Positions 15,685 through 24,476 of a stretch of 36,740 bases of DNA are shown one piece after another (position 1 is the stretch's first letter; each line of letters opens with the position of its first letter). The translations under genes were made by a program, and so were the position numbers. The DNA is from an uncultured Fibrobacter sp. Lineage in GTDB: Bacteria > Fibrobacterota > Fibrobacteria > Fibrobacterales > Fibrobacteraceae. Under the pieces are notes generated by a model. That model was given only the letters and a program-made list of their open reading frames with translations, had not been told where the DNA came from and made no database searches. The stretch covers positions 1-36,740 of the forward strand of contig CAMHOW010000021.1 in assembly GCA_946186895.1 (NCBI GenBank), written 5' to 3'.

Positions 15685-16848
15685 ATGAAATCGAAAAGCC
15701 TTAAGCTTTTTGTAAAAGGAATGATTGTCGCAGGAGCCGCTTTTGCTATGGCCGCTTGCGATGATGTCACCAAGCCTGCACCTATTGAAGCTGCTGAAGA
15801 AGAACAGGTTCAAGAGGGCCAAGGCGAAGGCGGTCTGGTTCAAGATGGCCAGGGTCAGGGACAGGTTGGGAATGGCGAAGTGCAGGGCGGAGCCGATGCA
15901 GGAACCGGTACGGGTTCTAACGGTTCTCAGGATACTGGCTTTGGTGAATCTAATTCCAGTGCGTCGGTGCTGCCGAGCTCTAGCGATGCTGCATCTGTGC
16001 AGTCTAGCTCCAGCGAGGCTCCGGTCTTGCCGAAGATTTACCTTGCAAACGATACTGAAGAAGAAAAGAACTTCATGTCGGTTGAATACAAGCCCGGCTC
16101 TGGTGCCGATGGCGAAGGAATTCTTGCGTACCCCACGCACATGACGACCAATCCTGACCAGAAGCATGCCGTTGTGATTTGGGGCCCGGGAGGCGGTACC
16201 GCTCCTAGTGCTTACGAGGGAATGATCCGCCGTCTTGCATCTCACGGTTTTGTGGTTCTCGCATTGAGCAGCTCTCCTGGTGATGGTTCCAAGGCTATTG
16301 CTGCAATGAATTGGCTCGATGATCAGAACAAGAATGCTGCAAGCCCGCTGTTTGGTAAGCTCGACATGAATACGGTTGGTTGCTCCGGTCATTCCATGGG
16401 CGGTCTTGAATCTGAACGTGCCCTTATTAAGGATGATCGTGTTATTACTGCTTTCCTTAACAATAGCGGTGCTTGGGATGATCCCGGTGCCAACAAGGTT
16501 CCCGCCAACAAGAGCATCGCCATTCTTTATGGCGAAGGTGGCATGGAACGTGGCAATGCCGAAAATGATTACAATAGGAGCGATGTAAGGGCTCCCGCAT
16601 GCCTCATCGAGATGACTGGTGGAACGGGTACAGAATGCTATGATGTTACGCCTTGGCAAAAGGAATGTGGCTGGGGTCACGGTTCCGGTTCGTGGGGTGG
16701 CATGGCTGCAACCATTGCCTGGATGCGTTGGCACCTGGGCGGCGAAGATTGGCGCAAGGACGACTTTGTCGGCATGAGCGGCAAGTATATCAACGGCCCG
16801 ATCATTGGCGAAAAAGGCAACTGGAAAGGTGCCTGCAAGAACTTCTAG
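15685..16848 (+). CDS. Secreted alpha/beta-hydrolase lipoprotein (esterase-like)
   Basis: The protein has 387 residues. The signal peptide ends in the lipobox MAAC (C25). A low-complexity spacer rich in Gly, Gln, Glu and Ser (about 30-112) follows, then an alpha/beta-hydrolase domain (about 125-360). The oxyanion-region WGPGGG lies near 166-171, the nucleophile is S237 in GHSMGG, and H332 in GWGHGSGSW is the likely catalytic His. It resembles dienelactone hydrolase/PET-hydrolase-like and carbohydrate-esterase proteins. A cell-wall polysaccharide ester is a reasonable substrate in a fibre degrader, but this is inference. AAGGAG lies before the ATG, and a strong terminator follows. Confidence 0.85.
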   Translation: MKSKSLKLFVKGMIVAGAAFAMAACDDVTKPAPIEAAEEEQVQEGQGEGGLVQDGQGQGQVGNGEVQGGADAGTGTGSNGSQDTGFGESNSSASVLPSSSDAASVQSSSSEAPVLPKIYLANDTEEEKNFMSVEYKPGSGADGEGILAYPTHMTTNPDQKHAVVIWGPGGGTAPSAYEGMIRRLASHGFVVLALSSSPGDGSKAIAAMNWLDDQNKNAASPLFGKLDMNTVGCSGHSMGGLESERALIKDDRVITAFLNNSGAWDDPGANKVPANKSIAILYGEGGMERGNAENDYNRSDVRAPACLIEMTGGTGTECYDVTPWQKECGWGHGSGSWGGMAATIAWMRWHLGGEDWRKDDFVGMSGKYINGPIIGEKGNWKGACKNF

Positions 16849-16873
16849 AAATAACTACGCTCTCTCCTAATTG

Positions 16874-16897
16874 CCCGCCCTTAGGGGCGGGTTTTTT
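16874..16897 (+). terminator. Strong Rho-independent terminator
   Basis: CCCGCCC pairs with GGGCGGG around TTAG, and six T follow. It ends the esterase transcript. Confidence 0.92.
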
Positions 16898-16931
16898 GTA
16901 TAATTATCCGTGGAGGGAATGGAGTCGTCTT

Positions 16932-18161
16932 ATGAACGCAGCTATTTTGACTAATGAGTTTCCGCCGGAGATTTATGGCGGTGCAGGTATCCACGTCAAG
17001 TTCCTTACTCAGGAACTTGCAAAGCTTTGCCATATCGAGGCGCGCTGTTTTGGTTCGCAGAATGTGGATGAAAACAACATCCATGCTTTGGGATTTTCCC
17101 GCAAGCTGGGGCTGAATCCCGACGATGACCGTTTCCAGAAGATTTTTAAACCGTTGGATATCAACCTCCAGTGGGCGGCCACTCTCAAGGATATCGACGT
17201 GATTCACTGCCATACGTGGTACAGCCATTTTGGCGGTGTGCTGGCCAGCCGGCTTTTGCAGTGCCCTCTGATACTCACAACCCATTCCCTGGAACCTCAC
17301 CGTCCGTGGAAGGCAGAACAGCTGGGCGACGGCGGATACGCCATGAGTTGCTGGATTGAGCGTACTGCTTACGAGGCTGCCGACGGTGTGATTGCGGTGA
17401 GCCAGGGCATGAAGCAGGACGTGATGAAGCTTTACGGCGTTCCTGAAGACCGTGTGAAGGTGATCTACAACGGTATTGATCCGGACTTCTATGCGCCGAC
17501 CTTCAACGAAGGCATTTTGACCAAGTGGGGTGTGGACCCCAAACGTCCGTACGTGCTGTTTGTGGGTCGCATTACCCGCCAGAAGGGCATCAGCCAGCTG
17601 ATCCAGGCTATCCCGCAGATCGATAAGTCTGCCCAGGTGGTGCTTTGCGCCGGTGCTCCCGACACCATTGAACTTGCCGATGAGTGCAAGGCTCTTATCG
17701 AGGATGTGCAGAAGACCCGCGATGGCGTGGTTTGGATTCAAGAGGCTGTCCCTCACGAGGAACTCCGCGTGCTTTATAGCCATGCGACTGTGTTTGCCAC
17801 ACCTTCTCTCTATGAACCTTTCGGCATTATCAACCTGGAAGCCATGAGCTGTGGTACTCCTGTAGTGGGCAGTGCCGTAGGTGGTATTCCCGAAATTATT
17901 GTGGACGGTGAGACCGGATTCCTGGTGCCTCTGAAGCATGTTTCCGAAACGGACTTTGATCCGGCAGACCCCAAGGCCTTCCAGGCGGACTTTGCTGCCA
18001 AGCTGAACAAGATTCTCGAGAATCCTGAGCTGGCAAAGAAGATGGGCGAGGTCAGCCGCAAGCGTGCTATCGACGTGTTCAGCTGGAAGTCTATCGCCAA
18101 GCAGACCTACGACTTCTATGCCGAATGCATTGAACGCTACAAGCGCGAAGGCAAACGGTAA
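16932..18161 (+). CDS. glgA: GT4 glycogen synthase / alpha-maltose-1-phosphate synthase family
   Basis: The protein has 409 residues. The N-terminus (MNAAILTNEFPPEIYGGAGIHV) with GGAG binding loop, FVGRITRQKG at 210-219, and the EX7E nucleotide-sugar motif E295-PFGIINL-E303 followed by CGTPVV identify a GT-B fold, family GT4. It is closest in style to the actinobacterial GlgA/GlgM family (short, GT4) rather than the GT5 GlgA of E. coli. The product would elongate alpha-1,4-glucan or make maltose-1-phosphate from ADP-glucose; which of these is not resolvable here. The ATG at 16932 is supported by GGAG 7 nt upstream. A TATAAT at 16899-16904 is a possible -10. Confidence 0.9.
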   Translation: MNAAILTNEFPPEIYGGAGIHVKFLTQELAKLCHIEARCFGSQNVDENNIHALGFSRKLGLNPDDDRFQKIFKPLDINLQWAATLKDIDVIHCHTWYSHFGGVLASRLLQCPLILTTHSLEPHRPWKAEQLGDGGYAMSCWIERTAYEAADGVIAVSQGMKQDVMKLYGVPEDRVKVIYNGIDPDFYAPTFNEGILTKWGVDPKRPYVLFVGRITRQKGISQLIQAIPQIDKSAQVVLCAGAPDTIELADECKALIEDVQKTRDGVVWIQEAVPHEELRVLYSHATVFATPSLYEPFGIINLEAMSCGTPVVGSAVGGIPEIIVDGETGFLVPLKHVSETDFDPADPKAFQADFAAKLNKILENPELAKKMGEVSRKRAIDVFSWKSIAKQTYDFYAECIERYKREGKR

Positions 18162-18165
18162 AATA

Positions 18166-18226
18166 GTTCGGATTTCAGATTTCGGAATTCCGAATTAAAT
18201 TTAATTCTGAAATCAAAAATCTGAAC
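18166..18226. terminator. Large palindromic terminator between convergent glgA and dsbD
   Basis: An 18-bp imperfect stem (18166-18183 with 18209-18226) encloses two further palindromes, TTCGGAATTCCGAA and AATTAAATTTAATT. The dsbD stop codon (18213-18215) lies within it. Confidence 0.6.
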
Positions 18227-20108
18227 TCTGAATTTTCTCTACAATCCCCTCTACCGTGAGCAACTCCGGCAGTACGATCTGTCGGCTAGCGTCTCCGGCG
18301 GGGTAAATGGCGTAGGCGGGCACGCCTGACTTTTCCATGCTTTGCAGTAGCGCATTCACTTCTGGTGTTTCCCGGGTCCAGTCGGCCTTGACCAGGGCGA
18401 CATTTAGGCTGTCCATGGCGCGGATAAAGTCGTCATCGTCAAGGACGGCGGCTTCGTTGGCCTTGCAGGTGAGGCACCAGTCGGCGGTCACGTCTATGAA
18501 TACGGTGCGCTTGGCCTTGGCAAATTCTTCGATGAGGGTCGGGCTGTAGCGGAACCAACCGTCTTCGGTTACCTTTTCTTGCAGGCGGGCGTTGAAGGCG
18601 GCGGTAGCGGCCTTCTCGTATTCGGGAGCAATGCCTGCAAACCAGAGGGAGAATAGTGCGATTCCACTGAGGATAATGACGGCGACTTCGCGAACGAAGG
18701 CGGTTCCAGGCTTAGCGAACTTTCCAAGCAGTACAGAACAGGCAATGCTTGCGATGGCGATGGCTGCAAAAAGTTCCACGCCTGTAATTCCCGCCTGTTC
18801 GCTTATAATCCAGAAAAGCCAACCCACAGAGGCGAGCAGCAAGATGCCCATCACGCGTTGCAGATGTACCATCCAAACGCCGGGCTTTGGGAATACCTTT
18901 AGGACTTTCGGGAAGGCGCTGACCAGCATGTAGGGGAGGGCGAGCCCAAGCCCTGCGGCGGTAAAGAACAGGAATAGGATGGGTGTGGTTTGCGCGAAGG
19001 CAAATCCCATGGCGGTACCCAATAGCGGAGCGGAGCAGGGCGTGCTTAGAAGCACCAGCAGTGCCCCTGTAAAGAAGGCTCCTGCAATGCCTGCTTTCTG
19101 GCCTGCCGCGTCCATTTTAGTGGTAGCGTTCCACGGAAGCCAGATTTCAAAGGCTCCGAAAAAGCTCATGGCAAATGCGGTCAAGAGGATCACCATAAAG
19201 GCTATAAAGCCTGCGCTCTGGAACTGCATTCCCCAACCCGCGGACCCGCCGCCGGCCTTGACGGCGGCGACAACGGCGGCCAGCACCCAGAAGCTCACGA
19301 GAATCCCCGCCGTTGTGGCTCCTCCCAGGGCGAGGAGCCGTCCGCGACTTTCTCCCGCCTGTTTGATAAGGCTGAACAGCTTGAGCGAAAGCACAGGCAG
19401 TACACAGGGCATCAGGTTCAGGATAATCCCGCCGACAAAGGCGAAGAAGAGCAGGAGGGCGATTCCCGCCGAAGCTGCGGCGTGACTATCTCTACCGCTA
19501 TTTATTTCGGGGTCGTTTTTTTTTACGCCGTTCGCGCCATTTGTCGCACCATTTATAGCGCCGTTGACGCGGCTGTCAAGGGAAATGGTCTTGCTTGCGG
19601 GGGCAAGGCAGATGGAATTGTCGCAGGCCTGGTAGTTAAAGGTAACCGTGGTTCCTAGGCTATCGTAGTCTGCACCGCTGACGCCCTTTACGGGAACCTT
19701 GACGCTGAACGTTCCGCGGAAAGTCCAGATTTCCAGTTCCAGGGCCTCGTTGTATTCCTTGATAGGCTCGGGCCATTCGGGTTCACCAAATTCAATTCCT
19801 GCCGCCTTGGCTTCTATGGAAGATGGTTTCAGGAATTCGTCGGTGACTTTGTTTGCATTCACGTGCCACTTGTCGGGAACGGTAATGGTTACGGTCAGGG
19901 CTCCGTTGTCCTTTAACGCCCCTGTCGAATATTCCATCTCCATCTCTGGAGGGGGCATGGAATTCATATTGAATTCTTGGGCAAAGCTAGCTGTCACAAG
20001 CACCAGCAGCAGGCAACAATATTTTGCAAAGAGGCAACAGTTGTTTGAATCTTGACAACAGCTGTTTGCCATTTTTTCAAAAATTCGTTTTTTCAGATCT
20101 GAATTCAT
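18213..20108 (-). CDS. dsbD: Thiol:disulfide interchange protein DsbD
   Basis: The protein has 631 residues and moves electrons from cytoplasmic thioredoxin to the periplasm. It has an N-terminal DsbD-alpha-type domain (about 45-180; redox pair C162/C167 in QACDNSIC), an eight-helix CcdA-like core (about 210-490) with C235 (LMPCVLP) and C358 (STPCSAP), and a C-terminal thioredoxin domain with C545/C548 (DWCLTC). All three redox pairs are present. Unusually, the N-terminus before the signal core holds three CC pairs (C17-18, C24-25, C31-32). The start could be the ATG 12 codons downstream; neither has a Shine-Dalgarno sequence. It is divergent from the ECF sigma gene with a 23-bp gap. Confidence 0.93.
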   Translation of the reverse strand: MNSDLKKRIFEKMANSCCQDSNNCCLFAKYCCLLLVLVTASFAQEFNMNSMPPPEMEMEYSTGALKDNGALTVTITVPDKWHVNANKVTDEFLKPSSIEAKAAGIEFGEPEWPEPIKEYNEALELEIWTFRGTFSVKVPVKGVSGADYDSLGTTVTFNYQACDNSICLAPASKTISLDSRVNGAINGATNGANGVKKNDPEINSGRDSHAAASAGIALLLFFAFVGGIILNLMPCVLPVLSLKLFSLIKQAGESRGRLLALGGATTAGILVSFWVLAAVVAAVKAGGGSAGWGMQFQSAGFIAFMVILLTAFAMSFFGAFEIWLPWNATTKMDAAGQKAGIAGAFFTGALLVLLSTPCSAPLLGTAMGFAFAQTTPILFLFFTAAGLGLALPYMLVSAFPKVLKVFPKPGVWMVHLQRVMGILLLASVGWLFWIISEQAGITGVELFAAIAIASIACSVLLGKFAKPGTAFVREVAVIILSGIALFSLWFAGIAPEYEKAATAAFNARLQEKVTEDGWFRYSPTLIEEFAKAKRTVFIDVTADWCLTCKANEAAVLDDDDFIRAMDSLNVALVKADWTRETPEVNALLQSMEKSGVPAYAIYPAGDASRQIVLPELLTVEGIVEKIQSSDF

Positions 20109-20128
20109 AAATTTGCGACGTCAAAATA
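20108..20128. promoter_or_regulatory. Overlapping divergent -7 boxes for dsbD and the ECF sigma gene
   Basis: On the plus strand TAAATTTG (20108-20115) matches TAnnTTTG and leaves 16 nt to the sigma factor ATG. On the minus strand TATTTTGA (20121-20128) lies 12 nt before the dsbD ATG. A GACGTC palindrome separates them. The two promoters would compete. Confidence 0.45.
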
Positions 20129-20131
20129 CAG

Positions 20132-20674
20132 ATGGGGGCAAAGGTGCACGCAAACACGCAGAAAGATAAAAAAGATGACAAGTGGCTAGAGGAAACATGG
20201 AACACATATTCTCCTCAAATTTACAATTTGTGCAGGACGCGATGTGGAAATAAGGAAGATGCGAAGGACATTTATCAAAATGTGGCCCTCCGTTTCTGTC
20301 AAAGTGCCCAGAAGATAGTGTATGATGAATCCGTTTTTCCATGGCTCATGCAGGTCTTCAGAAATTGTTTTTACGATCACGTAAGATTTCGGCAGAAGCA
20401 GTCTCCGTTTTCCATGGTTGCTGACGTGGTGGGGGACTATATGGCTCTGCCTGCAGAAAGGTCCATTTTTTACAGGCCGGGTAATCAAAGAAATGACGAA
20501 TTGAAGCGGGCCTTGGATAGCCTTTCTAGAAGAGATAAGGAACTGATTGACTTGACATTCCAAAAGGGGCTGACTTCGGAAGAACTGAGTGTCCTTTATG
20601 GGGTGTCTGTCAATACCATTGTCAAAAGGAGACATTCGGCTATTAAAAGGACCAGAAATGTTTTGTTGGGGTGA
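20132..20674 (+). CDS. ECF-family RNA polymerase sigma factor
   Basis: The protein has 180 residues. Region 2 (about 20-90) has IYNLCRTRCGNKEDAKDIYQNV and PWLMQVFRNCFYDHVR, and region 4 (about 120-178) has LSRRDKELIDLTF then a helix-turn-helix (GLTSEELSVLYGVSVNTIVKRRHSAIKR). The length and layout fit extracytoplasmic function sigma factors, which redirect RNA polymerase to a small regulon. No anti-sigma gene with a membrane helix and zinc-binding motif follows. Instead the next gene, 22 nt away, encodes a PorZ-like secretion protein. Control of T9SS genes is plausible and parallels SigP in Porphyromonas, but it is inference. Confidence 0.88.
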   Translation: MGAKVHANTQKDKKDDKWLEETWNTYSPQIYNLCRTRCGNKEDAKDIYQNVALRFCQSAQKIVYDESVFPWLMQVFRNCFYDHVRFRQKQSPFSMVADVVGDYMALPAERSIFYRPGNQRNDELKRALDSLSRRDKELIDLTFQKGLTSEELSVLYGVSVNTIVKRRHSAIKRTRNVLLG

Positions 20675-20690
20675 ATCATTTTTGTAATTT
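20662..20690 (+). promoter_or_regulatory. Bacteroidetes-type promoter directly before the porZ-like gene
   Basis: TTTG (20662-20665), 19 bp, then TAATTT (20685-20690) with the GTG start only 6 nt further on. It overlaps the 3' end of the sigma factor gene, so the porZ-like gene may have its own leaderless transcript besides read-through. Confidence 0.45.
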
Positions 20691-20696
20691 TAGGCA

Positions 20697-22706
20697 GTGT
20701 TCTTGTCACGGTTGTTTTTTATTCTGTCGCTTTTGGCAGTAGCCGTACTGGCTGACGAGTGGAAAGTCTTTTCCAGACCCTCGCCGGTGTATTCCGCCAT
20801 TTCCTACGAATCCGGGTATGTGTTGGCAACTGGTGGAGGAATCCAGTTCTCGACTCCGAAAATAAAGAAGCTCTTCACATCGTCAGATGGACTTGGTGCT
20901 ACGGCTTTTTATGGGGTGGCTCAGACGGAATCTAAGGTGTATTGTATCTCGGAATATGGTCTTGTGGCGGCCTATGACAAGAAATCTGCCCGATGGAGTG
21001 TGGCGAATAGGTCTTACTTGAACAATAAGGTCCGTGTGGTACCGGGTCAGGTGCTTTCTGCAAAAGATGTCCTTGTCATTGCGTTCGAAAAAAGCCTTGC
21101 CTTTTATGATGCCGGTCAAGAAGCTTTCCTTTTGTCGGTAGATAGGGTCGGTGGCTCGTCTTTGGTGACCAAGTCCCCCCAGAAGATCTCCATTGTGGGG
21201 GATACTCTTTTTGTTTCGCTGGGTAACGAGGTTTATAGCCGTAAGATGGACTGGGCCAATATGGCAAAGGATATGCGCCTGGTAGATCCGTCTTCTTGGA
21301 ACAAGGTTTCCGACAAAAAGAAAGTGGAACAGGCTTTTTCTGGGCAGGGTACCGATGCCTCTAAAATAAAGCGCGACACTGTATTCAACAATTTCAAATT
21401 GGATAACGTCTACGAGTTGGCCCCCATGTATCTAGGTGGAGTGATGGCGGCAACGCCCGAAGGCTGGATGGCTTATAGCGATGGTTACAAGTGGAGAGAA
21501 ACGGTTCCTATATGGAATGGTGTCGGCAGTTATTCAAGTGCCTACGATAACCGTATGAAGGTTTTCACAGCTCTCAGTGTAGACGTGCTGTTGACTCATG
21601 TATGGGGGATGGGATTCTTTATCTATAGTGATAACGGGTACTCGCTTTTTAAGGAAATAACTCCCCGTAACGAGAATAGCTGTTTGGATGAATACTCGGA
21701 CGACTATACGGTTGCTATCGGTACAACTACGGCTCCCGATGGTTCGGGATTCCTGATCGCCACCTCGGCGGAGAAGGCCTATGGTTTGGTCTATATCTCC
21801 AGGGATTGGGAAGTCAGTTGTCTTTCGGGTGTGGGAAGCACTCCCATTGCGGGCGTTCTGGCCTCTAAAGTAGACGAGAAGACGGGCGACTGGATTGTCT
21901 ATGTCTCTTCGAAGGAGGCTGTAGTTGCCAATATCGCAGGTTCCTTGGACAAGTTTATCATTCCGCCTCCTGCGAAAAATGGCGGACGGCTTCTGATGAA
22001 GGAGAAGAAGAACATTCCCACTCCCGAGAACAGGTCTCCGTTGGATTTTGCCTTTGATAAGGATGATGGCAGCCTGTGGATGATCACTATGGGAAACCTC
22101 GCCTATATGGAGGAGGACAGGGATACCCTTGTACAACCTAGTTCCACCAAGGGGCTTATCGGTGCCGAATACTCTTCGATGGATAGGGATGTCCAGGGGA
22201 ATATCTGGCTGGGTACAACCGATAAGGGTGCTTTCCGTTTGGCAAAGAAGGGCAAGTCCAAGGATACGCTTTCGGCCATTCATTTTACAACAAGCGAGGG
22301 TCTGCTGAGTGACCAGATAAATGACATGGCGATTGACCCTGTTCTTGGCATGGCCTGGTTTGCCCATGAGGGTGGTGTTACACGCTACACCCGTAACGAT
22401 TTGAAGAATGCGGAAAAGTTTATGACGTCCAATACGCCGGCAGAAGTGAAGGCGTACCCGAACCCCTTCCGCCCCAAGCAGGGTTACCACCTCTTTATCG
22501 ATAACGTTTCCGAGGATTCTTTTGTGAGTATCTATAACCGTGGTGGAGCCTTGGTAAAATCCTTCTACGACAAGGACATATTGGGAGGCCGTGCGGAGTG
22601 GGATGGAAAAGATGCTAACGGGAAACTGGTGGCGCCAGGGGTTTATCATTATGTAGTCCGTAAGGGATTCCGGATAAAGACAGGGAAAATTATTTTGATT
22701 CACTAG
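20697..22706 (+). CDS. PorZ-like T9SS protein: propeller with sorting-type C-terminus
   Basis: The protein has 669 residues with a signal peptide (core about 6-18, cut after VLA). Most of it (20-580) consists of propeller-like strands with WMAYSDGYKW, LWMITMGNLAYM and WLGTTDKGAFRL, typical of two-component-regulator-type propeller blades. Residues about 586-669 form a C-terminal domain beginning AYPNPFRP and ending in GVYHYVVRKG...TGKIILIH, which matches type A T9SS sorting domains. In Porphyromonas, PorZ has this same plan of propellers plus C-terminal domain and works with PorU/PorV in cargo processing at the surface. The start is GTG at 20697; no Shine-Dalgarno sequence is seen. It is followed 11 nt later by a lipoprotein gene. 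Confidence 0.75.
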   Translation: MFLSRLFFILSLLAVAVLADEWKVFSRPSPVYSAISYESGYVLATGGGIQFSTPKIKKLFTSSDGLGATAFYGVAQTESKVYCISEYGLVAAYDKKSARWSVANRSYLNNKVRVVPGQVLSAKDVLVIAFEKSLAFYDAGQEAFLLSVDRVGGSSLVTKSPQKISIVGDTLFVSLGNEVYSRKMDWANMAKDMRLVDPSSWNKVSDKKKVEQAFSGQGTDASKIKRDTVFNNFKLDNVYELAPMYLGGVMAATPEGWMAYSDGYKWRETVPIWNGVGSYSSAYDNRMKVFTALSVDVLLTHVWGMGFFIYSDNGYSLFKEITPRNENSCLDEYSDDYTVAIGTTTAPDGSGFLIATSAEKAYGLVYISRDWEVSCLSGVGSTPIAGVLASKVDEKTGDWIVYVSSKEAVVANIAGSLDKFIIPPPAKNGGRLLMKEKKNIPTPENRSPLDFAFDKDDGSLWMITMGNLAYMEEDRDTLVQPSSTKGLIGAEYSSMDRDVQGNIWLGTTDKGAFRLAKKGKSKDTLSAIHFTTSEGLLSDQINDMAIDPVLGMAWFAHEGGVTRYTRNDLKNAEKFMTSNTPAEVKAYPNPFRPKQGYHLFIDNVSEDSFVSIYNRGGALVKSFYDKDILGGRAEWDGKDANGKLVAPGVYHYVVRKGFRIKTGKIILIH

Positions 22707-22717
22707 AGGGTTCTGTA

Positions 22718-23185
22718 ATGAAGAATGTGGCGAAAAGGTTTGCTTTTATTTTTGGCTTTGGCCTGCTTGGGCTTTGCGTCTGCTTTCTGGTGTCCTGCGC
22801 TGGCCAGCGTCAGGGTGTTGTTTGCGACGAGATAGAGTACCGCTATAATTCCATGGCCTATTCGCCGGACCAGCGTGTGTTTATGGAAGAGGAACTGCGG
22901 GCTTGCCGTGAAGAAGAGGCCAAGAAGAAACAGGCTTCTGCAGAAACACGCCGTAGCATTTACGAGAGGTTTGCCTCCCAAGATACAACGGGGAAGGTCC
23001 ATACGGCGGCCGATTCCGCTGCGACCGTAGTGCCTCGGGATTCTTCTGCCGCTATCCCATCGGACAGTTCTGCTACGCCAGAGCCGGTGGCACCGTCAGA
23101 TAGTACGGTGGCTGTAGACAGTACGGCAGCTAAGGATAGCTCCGCAATTATAGATAGTACGACAGTCGAGGCTCCGCAGGAATAA
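22718..23185 (+). CDS. Small lipoprotein with Ser/Thr/Asp-rich tail
   Basis: The protein has 155 residues. The signal peptide has a long hydrophobic core (8-25) and lipobox LVSC. A short domain with two Cys (VVCDEIEYRY, LRACREEEAKKK) and a coiled-coil-like charged helix (about 50-85) follow, then a low-complexity tail rich in DSS/DST (about 95-155). I do not recognise the domain. Its stop overlaps the next ATG by one base (TAATG), so it is translationally coupled to the CCA-adding enzyme gene, and it follows the porZ-like gene closely; an operon is likely. A surface or periplasmic location is inferred from the lipobox. Confidence 0.8.
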   Translation: MKNVAKRFAFIFGFGLLGLCVCFLVSCAGQRQGVVCDEIEYRYNSMAYSPDQRVFMEEELRACREEEAKKKQASAETRRSIYERFASQDTTGKVHTAADSAATVVPRDSSAAIPSDSSATPEPVAPSDSTVAVDSTAAKDSSAIIDSTTVEAPQE

Positions 23186-24474
23186 TGATTACGGTGCGTA
23201 CACTTTCGGGTACAGAATTCTCGCCCGAGCTTCCAGGACGTCTGCTGAAGATAGCGGGTGAAATCCGTGATGCTGGCGGCCGCGCCTTTTTGGTGGGCGG
23301 CTGGGTGCGTGACGCCTTACTGGGCAAGAACTGCAGGGACTACGATATCGAAGTTTACGACATGGCCCAAGACGCTTTGGTGCCGCTCCTTTCAAAGTAT
23401 GGCCGTACCAATCTGGTAGGGAAAGCTTTTGGCGTGATTCACCTGGCCATGAAAGGCCTTTCGCTGGACTTTTCTTTCCCTCGGACCGAGAACAAAGTGG
23501 GCTATGGCCACCGCGGGTTCGTGGTGCATACCGACGAGAAGCTCAGTTTCAAGGAGGCGGCTCTTCGCAGGGACTTTACCATTAACGCCATGGGCATGGA
23601 ACTTCCGGAGCTTACGCTTTGCGACCCCTATGGTGGCATGGACGACCTGAAGGCCCATGTGCTTCGGCATGTAAGCGAAGCCTTTGCCGAAGATTCCCTG
23701 CGCATCTTGAGGGGTGTGCAGTTCGCGAGCCGCTTCGAACTGACTCTCGCACCGGAAACGGCTGAGCTTTGCAAAAGCCTTTCCCTGGAAGACCTTTCCA
23801 AGGAGCGTATTTACGAGGAATTCAAGAAATGGCTCTTGAAACCGGGTAAGCCATCCCTTGGTCTCCAGGCGTTTCTGGAAATGGACTTGCTGCGGTTTTT
23901 CCCCGAGGTGAAACCCCTAGACGATAGTTTCGAGAAACTGGGGCAGTTCCTGGACAATGTTTCTAGGAATGCGGTGGGAGAAAGTGAAGAATCTCGGATG
24001 ACCCTTGCCTTCAGCGCCCTGCTTTCGGGGAATTCCAGTGGCGAGGATTGGGAGAAATTTCTTGAGGGCATGACCAACGAGGTGAAAATCCTGCGGAATG
24101 TTCCCAGGTTGCTGAAGCATGCGGCTTCGATTACACCTAATGCGTCGTTCCCTGATGATGCCTTTATTAGGCGTTTGTCTGTTGCTTTGGATGGCTTGCG
24201 GGAATGCTGTATCTTTACGGCGTCCAATCCGCAGTATCCTGAAGATTTGCGCATGATTTTTGCTAATCGCCTAAAGATCCGCGCTCTTGAATTGGGCGTG
24301 TACGAAAAGGCTCCGGAGCCGCTTCTTACAGGGCGTTTCTTGATGACTCTTGGATTAAAACCCAGCAAGCAGTTCGGTGAACTGATCCACGAAAGTTTCG
24401 AACTTCAGTTGGATGGTACCTTGCAAAATGCGGAACAGGCGGAAGCCTGGGCTAGAACCAAGTTAGGGTTCTAG
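23185..24474 (+). CDS. cca: CCA-adding tRNA nucleotidyltransferase / poly(A) polymerase family
   Basis: The protein has 429 residues. The catalytic head shows GGWVRDALLG at 38-47 and the metal-binding DYD at 52-54, then RRDFTINAMG and a DPYGGMDDL segment, all class II nucleotidyltransferase motifs. DSLRILRGVQFASRF marks the neck domain that follows. The C-terminal part is helical and shows no clear HD phosphohydrolase motif. It should add or repair the 3' CCA of tRNAs, which is needed here because tRNA-Gly in the window lacks an encoded CCA. The start overlaps the previous stop. It ends 2 nt from the convergent glycosyltransferase gene. Confidence 0.9.
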   Translation: MITVRTLSGTEFSPELPGRLLKIAGEIRDAGGRAFLVGGWVRDALLGKNCRDYDIEVYDMAQDALVPLLSKYGRTNLVGKAFGVIHLAMKGLSLDFSFPRTENKVGYGHRGFVVHTDEKLSFKEAALRRDFTINAMGMELPELTLCDPYGGMDDLKAHVLRHVSEAFAEDSLRILRGVQFASRFELTLAPETAELCKSLSLEDLSKERIYEEFKKWLLKPGKPSLGLQAFLEMDLLRFFPEVKPLDDSFEKLGQFLDNVSRNAVGESEESRMTLAFSALLSGNSSGEDWEKFLEGMTNEVKILRNVPRLLKHAASITPNASFPDDAFIRRLSVALDGLRECCIFTASNPQYPEDLRMIFANRLKIRALELGVYEKAPEPLLTGRFLMTLGLKPSKQFGELIHESFELQLDGTLQNAEQAEAWARTKLGF

Positions 24475-24476
24475 GT

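Noticed and set aside
16653..16931. N-terminal extension of the glycogen synthase
   Set aside because: It overlaps the esterase gene and its terminator. The ATG at 16932 has a Shine-Dalgarno sequence and gives the family N-terminus.
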